DNA from: Oscillospiraceae bacterium
Lineage (GTDB): Bacteria > Bacillota > Clostridia > Oscillospirales > Ruminococcaceae
Direction of reading: 5' to 3'
DNA: 57,168 bases
NCBI GenBank assembly: GCA_017532085.1
Contig: JAFXJT010000017.1
Span: 1-57,168 of the forward strand
In this document: in pieces, positions 18,713-27,774 of the stretch
Position numbering within the stretch: position 1 is the stretch's first letter
Layout: every line of letters begins with the position of its first letter
The notes under the pieces: model-generated
The model's input: the letters and a program-made list of their open reading frames with translations, nothing else
Told to the model about the DNA's origin: nothing
The model's database searches: none
Translations under genes and position numbers: made by a program

Positions 18713-20009
18713 TCAGTATTCCTCCCAGTAGTTGGCCCTGCTTTTTGTGAATCTCCCGACGGGATATCAAATTTGCAAGCAAAAATACAACCAGATTCAT
18801 CGGACGAAGATGAATCGGATTCGCAAACAGCCGTTTGAGAATACAGCCCATGGAATAGTAATCCGTCCGCATTTTCAAACAGCCCTCCTGCAGCTGCAAT
18901 GGTGTCATGTGTTTCGGTTGATAGGCAGTCTCACCATAGCGATATTGATCCGAAAGCCACCATTTGCGATACAGCAGCCGACCTTCCTGTTCCATACGCT
19001 CATAGACACCCGTCCCCGGCATCGGAATCAGCGGATTGAAATTGGTCACTGCCATATGATTGCGTACTGCAAAATCATAGGTTTTTTGAAACACATCCAC
19101 CGAATCTCCGTCACAGCCCAGCACAAAAGTACCGTATATCAAAAGCTTATGGCGATATATCCGTTGAATGATATCTTCGTAATCAGCTGCGGTATTGGCC
19201 GCTTTATGCATTTCTCCCAAACTGTCCGTATTCAGGCTCTCAAAACCGATCAGCACCAGAAAACAGCCCGCTTTTTTCATCTCCGCAAGCAAGGTATCAT
19301 CCCTTGCCGCATCCATGCTGATCTGGCACGCCCATTTTTTCTTCAGCGGCGCAATGGCACGAAACAGCTCCAGCGCCGATTGCTTATCATAAAACAGATT
19401 ATCATCTACAAAAAAGAGAATCTTTTCCCTTGCTTGTTTCAGCTCTTGTACTATCATGGCTGCTGTTTTGCGCCGCACACAGCGATACATGGTTTTTATG
19501 GAGCAAAAATCACAGTGGAATTTGCAGCCTCGGGAAATCTGATATACGCCAATGCCAAAATACCGATGCCGATATACAGAGGAATCCTCCTGCAGCAGAG
19601 TAAGCGGTGCCGACTCATCGGAAATGTATTTTTTCTGCAGGCAGCCGTTTTCATAATCAGAAAGCATCCGCTGCCAGTTGCCTTCGGCATCGCCCACCAG
19701 TACACTATCCGCATAAGCAAGCATTTCATCTGCCATCACAGCAGCATGAAATCCGCCCATGACAATAATATTCTGATCGGTCTTATATTTTTGAGCCAGA
19801 AGATAGGCTCGCTTGGCCGTAAAAGTTTCGACCGAAAATGCAATGATATCTGCATGAATCACATCCGGCAAAGCCTCTGCCCGTTCATCAAGGAAGGTAA
19901 TGGTATGCTGCGAGGGCGTAAGGCTTTTAAGTATTCCAAACAGCAGCGGTTTCATGGCATCCGAACTAATATGTTCAAACATATTCAATCGTATTACGGT
20001 TATGTTCAC
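18693..20009 (-). CDS. Cobalamin-binding-type radical SAM enzyme (operon copy B)
   Basis: 438 residues: B12-binding-like domain (IIVMGGFHAAVMADE), then radical SAM barrel with Cys162, Cys166 and Cys169 in SRGCKFHCDFCS, FFVDDNLFYD and VLIGFESLNTDS strands, and a hydrophobic LVVFLLANLIS segment near residue 410 that could lie on a membrane. The start overlaps the end of copy A by 4 bases. The substrate is unknown. Confidence 0.88.
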   Translation of the reverse strand: MNITVIRLNMFEHISSDAMKPLLFGILKSLTPSQHTITFLDERAEALPDVIHADIIAFSVETFTAKRAYLLAQKYKTDQNIIVMGGFHAAVMADEMLAYADSVLVGDAEGNWQRMLSDYENGCLQKKYISDESAPLTLLQEDSSVYRHRYFGIGVYQISRGCKFHCDFCSIKTMYRCVRRKTAAMIVQELKQAREKILFFVDDNLFYDKQSALELFRAIAPLKKKWACQISMDAARDDTLLAEMKKAGCFLVLIGFESLNTDSLGEMHKAANTAADYEDIIQRIYRHKLLIYGTFVLGCDGDSVDVFQKTYDFAVRNHMAVTNFNPLIPMPGTGVYERMEQEGRLLYRKWWLSDQYRYGETAYQPKHMTPLQLQEGCLKMRTDYYSMGCILKRLFANPIHLRPMNLVVFLLANLISRREIHKKQGQLLGGILNASDVD

Positions 20010-21307
20010 TTTGGTTTCCTCTTATTGGCTCCTAAGAATTTGAATCCGATATTTGCTCCCAGCAAAATCCAATAATAAAGCTTTCCGCGCCACGGAGAAC
20101 GCCATGCACGACGAAATACTCTGCGCCATGTATAGGCTTTTTTCCATACGGTACGATAAATCTCCTCCAACCGTTCTGTGGTGATCTGCGCCGGTTCAAA
20201 CACTGCATGATGCTGTGTATAGCGATCCCACTCCTTGGTCAGAATTCTTCCGTTTTTTTCATATTCCTCAAATTGCTTGGTACCGGGATATGGTGTCAGA
20301 ATCGCAAAGCGACAAAGATCCAGCCCCAGCCGCTCCACACGCTCCGGCAGCGCCAGCAGCTCTTCTTCGGTATCGTGATCAAAGCCCAGCACAAAGCAGC
20401 CGTTGACAGCAATGCCATGGCTATGGATATTGGCAATGATCTCCTGATAGCGATCGGTTTCATAGAACTGTTTTCCAACACCGGACAGCGATTGCGTATT
20501 CAAAGATTCCAAACCAATGAGCACACCTCGACAGCCGCTGTCATATGCCGCCTGCATCAATACATGATCATATCCAAAATCTGCAGTCGCATTGCTGGCC
20601 CATAAAATCTTCAATGGCTTCAGCGCTTTCATCAATGCCAGAACATATTCCCGATTGCCAAAAAAATTCGGATCATAGAAAATAACCATTTTGGATCCCA
20701 GCGCACGAATCTCCTCCACAACCTGTTCCACCGGCCTCGGATCATTGCGCCACATCATTCGCATGGAACAATACTTGCAGGCATTCATACAGCCCCGATT
20801 CGCTACAATGCCGGGAATCCGCAGTTTTTTTCGCTTTGTGATTTTATCCCGCACAGGAAGCGGAAACTCTGCCGCACAAACATCAAAATCGCAATAGCGA
20901 GGCTTGGGACAGCCCTTTGCGAAATCCGAAAGAAAAGCAGGAATCGAATGCTCGGCAGGACCTTGTATCACTGTATCGCAATGCTCCGCTACTTCATCGG
21001 GCAATGCTGTGGCATGATAACCACCGCATACCACATAGGCACCCCGCTTGCGAAATTGCGCACAATGGCCATAGGCGGTAATGCTGGATGATGTCTCAAA
21101 AGAAATCATTACCAGATCATATTGCGTCCGATCATACTGTACCTTCTGTGAATTCTCATCGATGACATCCACCTGTTCAAACATCCCCTCAGGGATCAGA
21201 GCACAGATCGCTGCCAGAGTCAAGGAGGAATAAGAAAAAAGATTGGAAAACGCACCCCGGTATGAACGCTCACGAGCATTCCAGGCATGTATCAGCAATA
21301 GTTTCAA
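20006..21307 (-). CDS. Cobalamin-binding-type radical SAM enzyme (operon copy A, first gene)
   Basis: 433 residues starting with TTG at 21307, supported by AAAGGAGG 8 bases upstream. B12-binding-like domain (YVVCGGYHATALPDE), a radical SAM barrel with Cys173, Cys177 and Cys180 in NRGCMNACKYCS, the YDPNFFGN and VLIGLESLNTQS strands, and a C-terminal hydrophobic segment YYWILLGANIGFKFL. It is the promoter-proximal gene of the operon, with a consensus-like promoter just upstream. The substrate is unknown; the family includes lipid, pigment and antibiotic tailoring enzymes. Confidence 0.88.
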   Translation of the reverse strand: MKLLLIHAWNARERSYRGAFSNLFSYSSLTLAAICALIPEGMFEQVDVIDENSQKVQYDRTQYDLVMISFETSSSITAYGHCAQFRKRGAYVVCGGYHATALPDEVAEHCDTVIQGPAEHSIPAFLSDFAKGCPKPRYCDFDVCAAEFPLPVRDKITKRKKLRIPGIVANRGCMNACKYCSMRMMWRNDPRPVEQVVEEIRALGSKMVIFYDPNFFGNREYVLALMKALKPLKILWASNATADFGYDHVLMQAAYDSGCRGVLIGLESLNTQSLSGVGKQFYETDRYQEIIANIHSHGIAVNGCFVLGFDHDTEEELLALPERVERLGLDLCRFAILTPYPGTKQFEEYEKNGRILTKEWDRYTQHHAVFEPAQITTERLEEIYRTVWKKAYTWRRVFRRAWRSPWRGKLYYWILLGANIGFKFLGANKRKPK

Positions 21308-21340
21308 ACAAAGCGCCTCCTTTGTTGCTCATATTGTATT

Positions 21341-21369
21341 ATTATACCATAATCCCTCCCACAAATCAA
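21341..21369 (-). promoter_or_regulatory. Promoter of the radical SAM / amide synthetase operon
   Basis: Minus strand TTGATT (21369-21364), 17 bases, TATAAT (21346-21341), about 34 bases before the TTG start. No operator repeat was seen, suggesting basal or constitutive expression. Confidence 0.75.
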
Positions 21370-21392
21370 CATATTTCGCAAATTGTTCTGAC

Positions 21393-21421
21393 AAAAAAAA
21401 GAGCATCCCATCGGAATGCTC
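21393..21421 (-). terminator. Terminator of the propeller-dockerin gene
   Basis: On the minus strand GAGCAT pairs with ATGCTC around a 9-base loop, followed by eight T. It ends the leftward lipoprotein/propeller transcript just before the radical SAM operon promoter. Confidence 0.8.
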
Positions 21422-21423
21422 AA

Positions 21424-22557
21424 TTACGGAATATTCCCAAAAACCGTTTCCGTTTCATACAGCAGCATCATACGCTGCCACAGCGTCAGATCAATTCCAT
21501 TGACAACACCGTTGCCATCCACATCATAATTCTGCTGCGGCGTTTCCATCCCCAGCAGATAGTCGCATAATCCGCTGCCAAACTCCGGCAATGCCGCAGA
21601 TGGATAAAACACGGCTCCCAGCTCCTGCCGATCGGTATTGCACGCCGGTAACGCTGCTGTGCTGCTGCCATCTGAGTAACACAGATCATAGTTGCCGTGT
21701 TCACTGCTGCTGTACAGCAGACCTTCTGTCATCGGAAACGGATCGGAACAGTTATAGGCTTCACTTTGATGAGGCAGCATCACAGCTGCTCCATCGGCTG
21801 TCAAACGCATAATGCAGTCATTATGCAATTGATCGGAATACCATTTTGTAAAATACAATCCATCGTTTCCTACAACAGGATAATATGCAGTCACACCATC
21901 CTCAGCATAAATCACACGCTGTTCGCCGGATGCCGGTTTGAACTGCCAAATGGAAGAAAGACCATCCTGCTGCAATGCATAATAAACGGAATTGCCGTCT
22001 GCAGCATAATAAGGCATGGATTCTTCGGCATCGGAATCTGTAAGCATTGTCACCGTTTGGGTATACAGATCCATCTCTGCCAGATCATAGACAAACGAGT
22101 TGTTTTCATGGCTCCAGCGGCCCCGTTTGAATACAATTTTCATGCCATCGGGCGAGAATTTCGGATCTTCATTCCGATATCCGGAGTGTTGTGTCAGATT
22201 GATCGTTTTGCCGGTCAGCAAATTACAGCGATACAAATCCCATTCATCGGCGGCTGCATCTATGGCCATAAACACCAGATCAAAGGGATGGCTCCCAAAA
22301 TCTGCATTCATGGCATGAATAAAATCTCCTTGCAGCGGTGTCATCGTGCCATCCGGGAGCTGCACATATTGTAAGCTGTCCATGGCTTCATAGGATGTAT
22401 AGCTGTGCCATGCCAGATACCCTTGCGGCAGCACTGCAGAGGCTGCCGCAGCTTTGCAATACAGTGTTTCCTTGTTCGGTATCCCATCCTTGCCTAAAAA
22501 CAGACTTGCGCAAAGCACAACACCACTCAGAAACAGACCGATTCCCTTCTTGTCCAT
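21424..22557 (-). CDS. Secreted TolB-like beta-propeller with C-terminal dockerin-like repeat
   Basis: A 377-residue exported protein. A signal-type hydrophobic segment (residues 6-21) is followed by propeller blades of the TolB/WD40-like type (e.g. HSGYRNEDPKFSPDGMKIVF, near residue 125) that usually bind proteins or glycans. The C-terminus carries one dockerin-like Ca loop, DVDGNGVVNGIDLTLWQRM (about 344-362), instead of the usual two. Enzymatic motifs were not seen. It lies 36 bases after the lipoprotein gene and probably shares its promoter at 23605-23633. It may be a non-catalytic cellulosome subunit; this is inference. Confidence 0.8.
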   Translation of the reverse strand: MDKKGIGLFLSGVVLCASLFLGKDGIPNKETLYCKAAAASAVLPQGYLAWHSYTSYEAMDSLQYVQLPDGTMTPLQGDFIHAMNADFGSHPFDLVFMAIDAAADEWDLYRCNLLTGKTINLTQHSGYRNEDPKFSPDGMKIVFKRGRWSHENNSFVYDLAEMDLYTQTVTMLTDSDAEESMPYYAADGNSVYYALQQDGLSSIWQFKPASGEQRVIYAEDGVTAYYPVVGNDGLYFTKWYSDQLHNDCIMRLTADGAAVMLPHQSEAYNCSDPFPMTEGLLYSSSEHGNYDLCYSDGSSTAALPACNTDRQELGAVFYPSAALPEFGSGLCDYLLGMETPQQNYDVDGNGVVNGIDLTLWQRMMLLYETETVFGNIP

Positions 22558-22593
22558 AGCAATCGCCCTCTCTTTCTGTGGATCTGTCCTCGG

Positions 22594-23550
22594 TTACTTG
22601 TTGCGGTTGATCATCAGTGTGACTTCCTCCAAGGCTTTTTCAAGCAGCTCCATCTGTTCATGATAACAGGAAATCTGGACCTCATACAACACATCATCGA
22701 CTGTGAAAAAATAGTAACTGACATAGGTTCGGTCACGATCCTCTTCCGATTCGCCATCGCTGAAGATCATGAAGCTGCACCATGCATCATAGCCAAAGAC
22801 AGTGGTTTCGGTCATGCTTTGTTCCCAATAGAACTCTCTGTAATGATTGGCAATCTGCTCGGCTGCCTCTTTGGGAGTCAATGTCTGATCCGCCGACAGC
22901 TGAATCTTTACATGATTGCTTTGCTCTCTTGTCGATTGTGCATTGGCATAGAACAATGTCGTAATCTCTGCATCGGCATCTTCCTCATCCACCGCATGCG
23001 CCCATTGCTTGGAATGCTTTACGATATAATGGGATTGTCTGGCTTCGCCTGCTTCAATGGGATCACCGGTATAGGAAACGGTATCTGCAATATGCTCGGT
23101 TGCGGAAATATACCATTCCTCTCCCGATTCCGGCAGCTTTGCCTCAATCATCAGCAATTTTCCCTCGCTGCCGATGGCAGTCACAAGCCACATCAACCCT
23201 TCCGCTTCGTTACATACACTCAGCCGGTAGGCATCGGATAAGGCGCCGCTGAGTGAAGTAATCTCCGCGTTCTCCGTGGATAGATATTCCATTTCTGCTT
23301 TTGCAGTGGAATGTGCATAGGAATATTCCTGTATTTTTAGAACCTGCGTCTCATCGGCAGCATTGCTGAAGGTCAGATAGGTTGCATCGCCCTCTTGATT
23401 CTTTGCGTCAAGAACCATATCTTCACTGACGGAAAAGCTGAAGTTCTTTGTTTGATATGCGCCGCCGGCAGTACCGATATCCGATTTGCAGCCGCCAAAC
23501 GCTACACTCAGCACAAGAACGGCCGATAACGCCAATCTATGTTTTTTCAT
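22594..23550 (-). CDS. Lipoprotein of unknown function
   Basis: A 318-residue lipoprotein. The start at 23550 is supported by AAGGAG; the longer frame upstream runs through the promoter. The signal peptide ends in a lipobox (VAFGGC, Cys near 22). The body begins KNFSFSVSEDMVLDA and contains two similar halves (about 35-165 and 175-315), each like the PsbP/DcrB-type fold of bacterial lipoproteins. No catalytic motif was seen. It is transcribed with the downstream propeller-dockerin gene. Confidence 0.75.
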   Translation of the reverse strand: MKKHRLALSAVLVLSVAFGGCKSDIGTAGGAYQTKNFSFSVSEDMVLDAKNQEGDATYLTFSNAADETQVLKIQEYSYAHSTAKAEMEYLSTENAEITSLSGALSDAYRLSVCNEAEGLMWLVTAIGSEGKLLMIEAKLPESGEEWYISATEHIADTVSYTGDPIEAGEARQSHYIVKHSKQWAHAVDEEDADAEITTLFYANAQSTREQSNHVKIQLSADQTLTPKEAAEQIANHYREFYWEQSMTETTVFGYDAWCSFMIFSDGESEEDRDRTYVSYYFFTVDDVLYEVQISCYHEQMELLEKALEEVTLMINRNK

Positions 23551-23604
23551 ATTGATTCTCCTTGTTCTTTCAGCATAACGATATCTCACAGTCTCACAAG
23601 CGGC

Positions 23605-23633
23605 AGTATAGCATAGAATGCTATCCTCGTCAA
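23605..23633 (-). promoter_or_regulatory. Promoter of the lipoprotein operon with internal palindrome
   Basis: Minus strand TTGACG (23633-23628), 17 bases, TATACT (23610-23605). A perfect inverted repeat ATAGCAT-3-ATGCTAT (23608-23624) covers the spacer and touches the -10, a good place for a repressor to bind. Confidence 0.6.
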
Positions 23634-23679
23634 TCCGTAGCGAAGCAACATATCCTCCCATTGCATTCTCAAGAAAACT

Positions 23680-23709
23680 CTTGTGTTTCCTGCTGCAACA
23701 TGCTATAAT
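23680..23709 (+). promoter_or_regulatory. Candidate promoter of the pseudouridine synthase gene
   Basis: TTGTGT (23680-23685), 18 bases, perfect TATAAT (23704-23709). Two direct ATGCTAT copies (23700-23706 and 23708-23714) overlap the -10. Confidence 0.5.
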
Positions 23710-23759
23710 GCTATCAGGATCCGAATCCACAAAACACCACAATACGGAAAGGAGTACCT

Positions 23760-24626
23760 ATGTCGCAATTGCTGATTCCCGTGCACTGCAATACACCAAT
23801 GCAGCTGCGCAGCTATCTGCGCGGACATGCCGGTATTTCTGCACGCTTGCTGAATCGTCTGAAGCATCAGAACGGCGGCATTCTCTGCAACGGAAATCCC
23901 ATTCGTGTGATTGATACCGTGAAAAACGGAGATCTGATCTGTCTGGATTTACAGGAAGCTTCTGCATTTACACCCAATCCGAAGCTGTGTGTTCCTGTTG
24001 TATATGAAAACGAATCGGTTGTGATTTACAACAAACCTGCCAATATGCCTGTCCATCCTTCTCCGGGGCATTATGAAGATACCTTGGGCAATTATCATGC
24101 AGCACGATATCCGAATCACAGGTTTCATGCAGTATTCCGTCTGGATCGCAACACTTCGGGACTGTGTGCCATAGCCAAAACAGCATATGCTGCACATCGC
24201 TTGCATCATGCTTTCACCAAACGATACTATGCACTTGTGCCGCCCGATTGTTCCGGCAGCGGTACCATCTCAGCACCCATCGGCAGAGTACAGGATTCCG
24301 TGATCACCCGCTGTGTGCGCGCCGATGGCAAAGAGGCAGTAACGCATTACCGAACACTGATTCAAACACCCCAATGCGCTCTGGTGGAGCTGATGCCCCA
24401 AACCGGCCGCACCCATCAGATTCGGGTACATATGGCACATTTGGGATTCCCCTTGCTGGGTGATGATCTTTACGGCGGAGACTGTACATTACTGCAAAGC
24501 CATGCGCTCCATTGCGGAATGCTCAGCTTTTGTGATCCCATCACCCATCATCTGATGACACTCACAGCGCCGCTGCGTCAGGAAATGCTCGCCCTGCTGC
24601 CCCATGAGATTTCACTGTTTCCATAG
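23760..24626 (+). CDS. RluA-family pseudouridine synthase
   Basis: A 288-residue RNA-modifying enzyme that isomerises uridine to pseudouridine in rRNA or tRNA. An N-terminal S4-like RNA-binding segment (about 15-65, ISARLLNRLKHQNGGILCNG) precedes the catalytic domain with FRLDRNTSGL (catalytic Asp near residue 129), the KRYYALV strand and the QTGRTHQIRVHMAHLGFPLLGD block. The ribosome binding site is AAAGGAG. RluD-like by domain order; the exact target site cannot be told. Confidence 0.93.
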   Translation: MSQLLIPVHCNTPMQLRSYLRGHAGISARLLNRLKHQNGGILCNGNPIRVIDTVKNGDLICLDLQEASAFTPNPKLCVPVVYENESVVIYNKPANMPVHPSPGHYEDTLGNYHAARYPNHRFHAVFRLDRNTSGLCAIAKTAYAAHRLHHAFTKRYYALVPPDCSGSGTISAPIGRVQDSVITRCVRADGKEAVTHYRTLIQTPQCALVELMPQTGRTHQIRVHMAHLGFPLLGDDLYGGDCTLLQSHALHCGMLSFCDPITHHLMTLTAPLRQEMLALLPHEISLFP

Positions 24627-24696
24627 CCCTGATACAACCCATTGATCTGCCTTTTCAGAAATCCGATCCGCAAGCAGCAAAATATGCTGTCAGTGA

Positions 24697-24732
24697 AAAC
24701 GGTGTGAGACCCTTCTCTCACACCGTTTTTTT
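24697..24732. terminator. Bidirectional terminator
   Basis: AAACGGTGTGAGA pairs with TCTCACACCGTTT, with T and A runs on the two sides. It lies between the pseudouridine synthase and the converging GH3 gene. Confidence 0.88.
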
Positions 24733-24787
24733 GATCCTTTGCATCATAGGCCGCAATACCGGCAACGCAGCGCCTCTCGTGACTTCC

Positions 24788-27550
24788 TCACATAGCGGCA
24801 ATATCCACATCCTGCTCAGTACGCTGAAATGCGATGCTGTGCATTTGCAGACCGCTCTGTGCAAAATACAAGCGTATTGTTGTAAATCTGGAGAATATCG
24901 GTATCGTAACAGAATAGGATACCGGCTTGCCATCCGTACCATTCCAGGTAAAGGTGCTGTGCGGCGTACCCATACTGAACAGCGTCACAGGCATCTGCGC
25001 AAGCGCGCTCTTATTGCTGCCGGCTGTCACGGTAACCAGATAATATCCCGGTGTTTCCACATTCAAGGCAAAGCTGAATGTCGTTCCTCGTGCTGTCGTG
25101 ATCTCCTCCAGCGGCAATGTCAGCGTATCGCCCAGAGGATAGAATACCACAGGCGTATCCTGTGCCGTTTCCTCCGCAGGACGCTCTGTCACACATACTT
25201 TCTCCTCAGTATTTGTCAGCCGACGAAATGCGTGAGTACCCATAATAAAATGACAGATATTTGCAGCACTGCGCTGCAGTTCTCCTCGTGTCAGAACACC
25301 GCTCTGCAGTGCCGACATAATATCTTGATCAGGTGTTTCCGTATCTGCACAGACCATATATACATCATTCTGTGCTTTCACCATCACAGAAAACAAATTA
25401 CGATCGGGCGCTTCTCCCCTGCGGTTAATATTTGCCCACCAATCGGTCATCACAAAGCCTTGATAGCCCCATTCTTCCCGCAGAATCACCGTATTCAAAT
25501 CCGGATTGCCGGCAGTCCACAAGCCATTGACAGAGCCATAGGTGGTCATAATCGATCTTGCATTGCCCTCTTTGACCGCAATCTCAAAGCCCTTGAGATA
25601 GATTTCACGCAAGGCACGCTCAGAAATTACCTCATCGGTAAAATGCCGATTTGTTTCCTGCTCATTGCCGCAAAAATGCTTGATCGTGCCTTCAACACCC
25701 GCTGCGTGCAGACCCTTCAGCTCGGCAACCGCCATTTTTCCGGAAAGATACGGATCCTCTGAAAAATACTCAAAGTTGCGTCCGTTCAGAGGATGCCGAT
25801 GAAGATTCATACCCGGTCCCAACAGGCAATCTACGCCATTGGCACGCATTTCCAAACCCAGCTGAGAAAACAGCTTCGTCAGCAGCGGCTGATTGAAGGT
25901 CGCCGCAATCATCGTACCATTGGGCAGGCTGAATGCCTTGGTACCGCAATCCAGACGCATACCCGAAGGCCCATCGGAACAGCAAACCGCCGGAATTCCA
26001 AGCTGCACCAATTCTTTGCTGACTCCGCCAAAGGCAGAAGCCGTACCGGGTGTTACCCTCGGACTTCCCATGCCTTCTCCTCTGACGATCGATGACAGCG
26101 CTGCATCGGAAAACTGTCCAAGAAATGCAGACATGGAACAGGTTCCATCAGCTACATCCGCAAGCCGGATGCCGCAATCTCCGGTATAGGAAATGGTCGG
26201 GGGCAGTTGTTCCCGCAGCCTTGCTGCTTCATCAATTTCTGAAAGCGGAACATCCTCCATTGCAATGGCATAGCCCTGTGCGGTCTTGAGAGGACGCATT
26301 CGCTGAAACGGCAAAACAGGTGCCATTGCCTGCCTGCATTGTGTGATCATGCGCGTTTCGCAGATTGCTGTTTCATAACACAAAGCAGCCTGCCGCACAT
26401 CCGTACCCAAATAAAAGCGATAGCTGCCCTGTTCCAGCACATAGCAGAAGCGATAGCCTGTGACACCACTGTCATCATAGGATGCAAGCTCGGCTAAGGA
26501 GAGTGAAATGGTCAGCAGCTGCGAAGCGCCCGGTGCAAGAACATCGGTTTTGGCAAAGCCGCATAATACTCTTGCGGGCTTGCCCAGAAGCCCCTGCGGT
26601 GCCTCACAATACAATTGCACCACTTCCTTGCCGGAATAGGCTCCTGTATTCTTCACGGATACGATCACAGAAAGCAGCTCTTCCTGTTCCCGTACCGCAG
26701 CCGCATCCACCGTAAATTTCGTATAGGATAAGCCAAAGCCAAAGGGATAACGCACCTGATCCTTAGCAAAGGTTTCGAAATAACGATATCCCACATACAG
26801 ATCCTCACAGCGATAATTGCGTGCCGAATCTCCGAAATAGGCATGAGAAGGATATTGGGTAATCTCATAGGCAATGGTATCGGGAAGCTTGCCGCAGGGA
26901 CTGACCGCTCCTGTCAGAACAGATGCCACACCATGTCCGCCGGTCATGCCGCCCTGCCATACATACAAAATCGCATCCGGCTGTGCAGCCTCCAGCATAT
27001 GCATATCCATAATACTGCCCACATTCAGCAGTACGATCATTTTCTCAAAGTGTCTGCGTACCGTATGCAGCATTTCAATCTCCGTTTGCGTCAGCAGATA
27101 GGAACCTTCCTCTGTCCGATGATCCTGTTCTTCACCTGCAGTTCTGCCAATCACTACCACCGCACGGCTGTTGCGCTCAGCGATGCTTGCTGCCAATGCA
27201 TCATCCAGCGGCATTTCCTGCTGCGCCCATGGCTCCTTACCCCAGCCATCGCCCAGATCAAAGGGATGTGCTGCATCCCATTCCCGATAGATGCCAAGCA
27301 GCTCCTGATTCACAGCAACGCCTGCTTCCTCCAGACCTTCCGGAATGCCTGTGACCCTTGCCACATTCACCATACCGCCGGAGCCTGTTCCGCTTTTGTA
27401 ATAATGCAGTTGAATGCGGCCGAATATCGCAATTTCCTCATCAGCCGGCAGCGGCAATGCTTGATTGTTGTTTTTCAGCATAACAATGCCTTCGGCAGCC
27501 ACCTCCGCAGCGGTATGAAGATATTGTTTCCAGTTCAATATCGGTTGCAT
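24788..27550 (-). CDS. Cytoplasmic GH3 beta-glucosidase with swapped domain order
   Basis: A 920-residue enzyme without a signal peptide. The usual C-terminal GH3 sandwich comes first (about 10-260, GIVMLKNNNQALPLP and GKLPDTIAYEI), followed by an FN3-like domain (VSVKNTGAYSGKEVVQLY, about 310-400), then the TIM barrel (about 440-790) with nucleophile Asp703 in VMTDWWAN, and a C-terminal carbohydrate-binding-like sandwich. This permuted order is known from the Ruminococcus albus/Butyrivibrio beta-glucosidases that act on cello-oligosaccharides in the cell. It has its own promoter. Substrate (beta-glucoside or cellobiose-like) is inferred from that relationship. Confidence 0.92.
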   Translation of the reverse strand: MQPILNWKQYLHTAAEVAAEGIVMLKNNNQALPLPADEEIAIFGRIQLHYYKSGTGSGGMVNVARVTGIPEGLEEAGVAVNQELLGIYREWDAAHPFDLGDGWGKEPWAQQEMPLDDALAASIAERNSRAVVVIGRTAGEEQDHRTEEGSYLLTQTEIEMLHTVRRHFEKMIVLLNVGSIMDMHMLEAAQPDAILYVWQGGMTGGHGVASVLTGAVSPCGKLPDTIAYEITQYPSHAYFGDSARNYRCEDLYVGYRYFETFAKDQVRYPFGFGLSYTKFTVDAAAVREQEELLSVIVSVKNTGAYSGKEVVQLYCEAPQGLLGKPARVLCGFAKTDVLAPGASQLLTISLSLAELASYDDSGVTGYRFCYVLEQGSYRFYLGTDVRQAALCYETAICETRMITQCRQAMAPVLPFQRMRPLKTAQGYAIAMEDVPLSEIDEAARLREQLPPTISYTGDCGIRLADVADGTCSMSAFLGQFSDAALSSIVRGEGMGSPRVTPGTASAFGGVSKELVQLGIPAVCCSDGPSGMRLDCGTKAFSLPNGTMIAATFNQPLLTKLFSQLGLEMRANGVDCLLGPGMNLHRHPLNGRNFEYFSEDPYLSGKMAVAELKGLHAAGVEGTIKHFCGNEQETNRHFTDEVISERALREIYLKGFEIAVKEGNARSIMTTYGSVNGLWTAGNPDLNTVILREEWGYQGFVMTDWWANINRRGEAPDRNLFSVMVKAQNDVYMVCADTETPDQDIMSALQSGVLTRGELQRSAANICHFIMGTHAFRRLTNTEEKVCVTERPAEETAQDTPVVFYPLGDTLTLPLEEITTARGTTFSFALNVETPGYYLVTVTAGSNKSALAQMPVTLFSMGTPHSTFTWNGTDGKPVSYSVTIPIFSRFTTIRLYFAQSGLQMHSIAFQRTEQDVDIAAM

Positions 27551-27584
27551 AGAATCCCCCCTCCGTTCATCAGAATATACTAAT

Positions 27585-27613
27585 ATTATACCACATCACG
27601 CCTGACTTGACAA
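27585..27613 (-). promoter_or_regulatory. Promoter of the permuted GH3 gene
   Basis: Minus strand TTGTCA (27613-27608), 17 bases, TATAAT (27590-27585), about 35 bases before the start codon. Confidence 0.75.
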
Positions 27614-27682
27614 GCATCTGCAAGGAAAACAGATCTGCAATCTGCAGTAAAATGAAAAATTTGTTATAATTGTATTATTCGC

Positions 27683-27711
27683 TTGACTTTCCAAAGGATA
27701 TATGCTATAAT
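27683..27711 (+). promoter_or_regulatory. Promoter of the PadR-type regulator
   Basis: TTGACT (27683-27688), 17 bases, TATAAT (27706-27711). Confidence 0.78.
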
Positions 27712-27774
27712 AACAGAAAGTATGAGCGGCATATAATTCACCTGTTCAAAAATAAGGATAAGGATGGCTGATTT

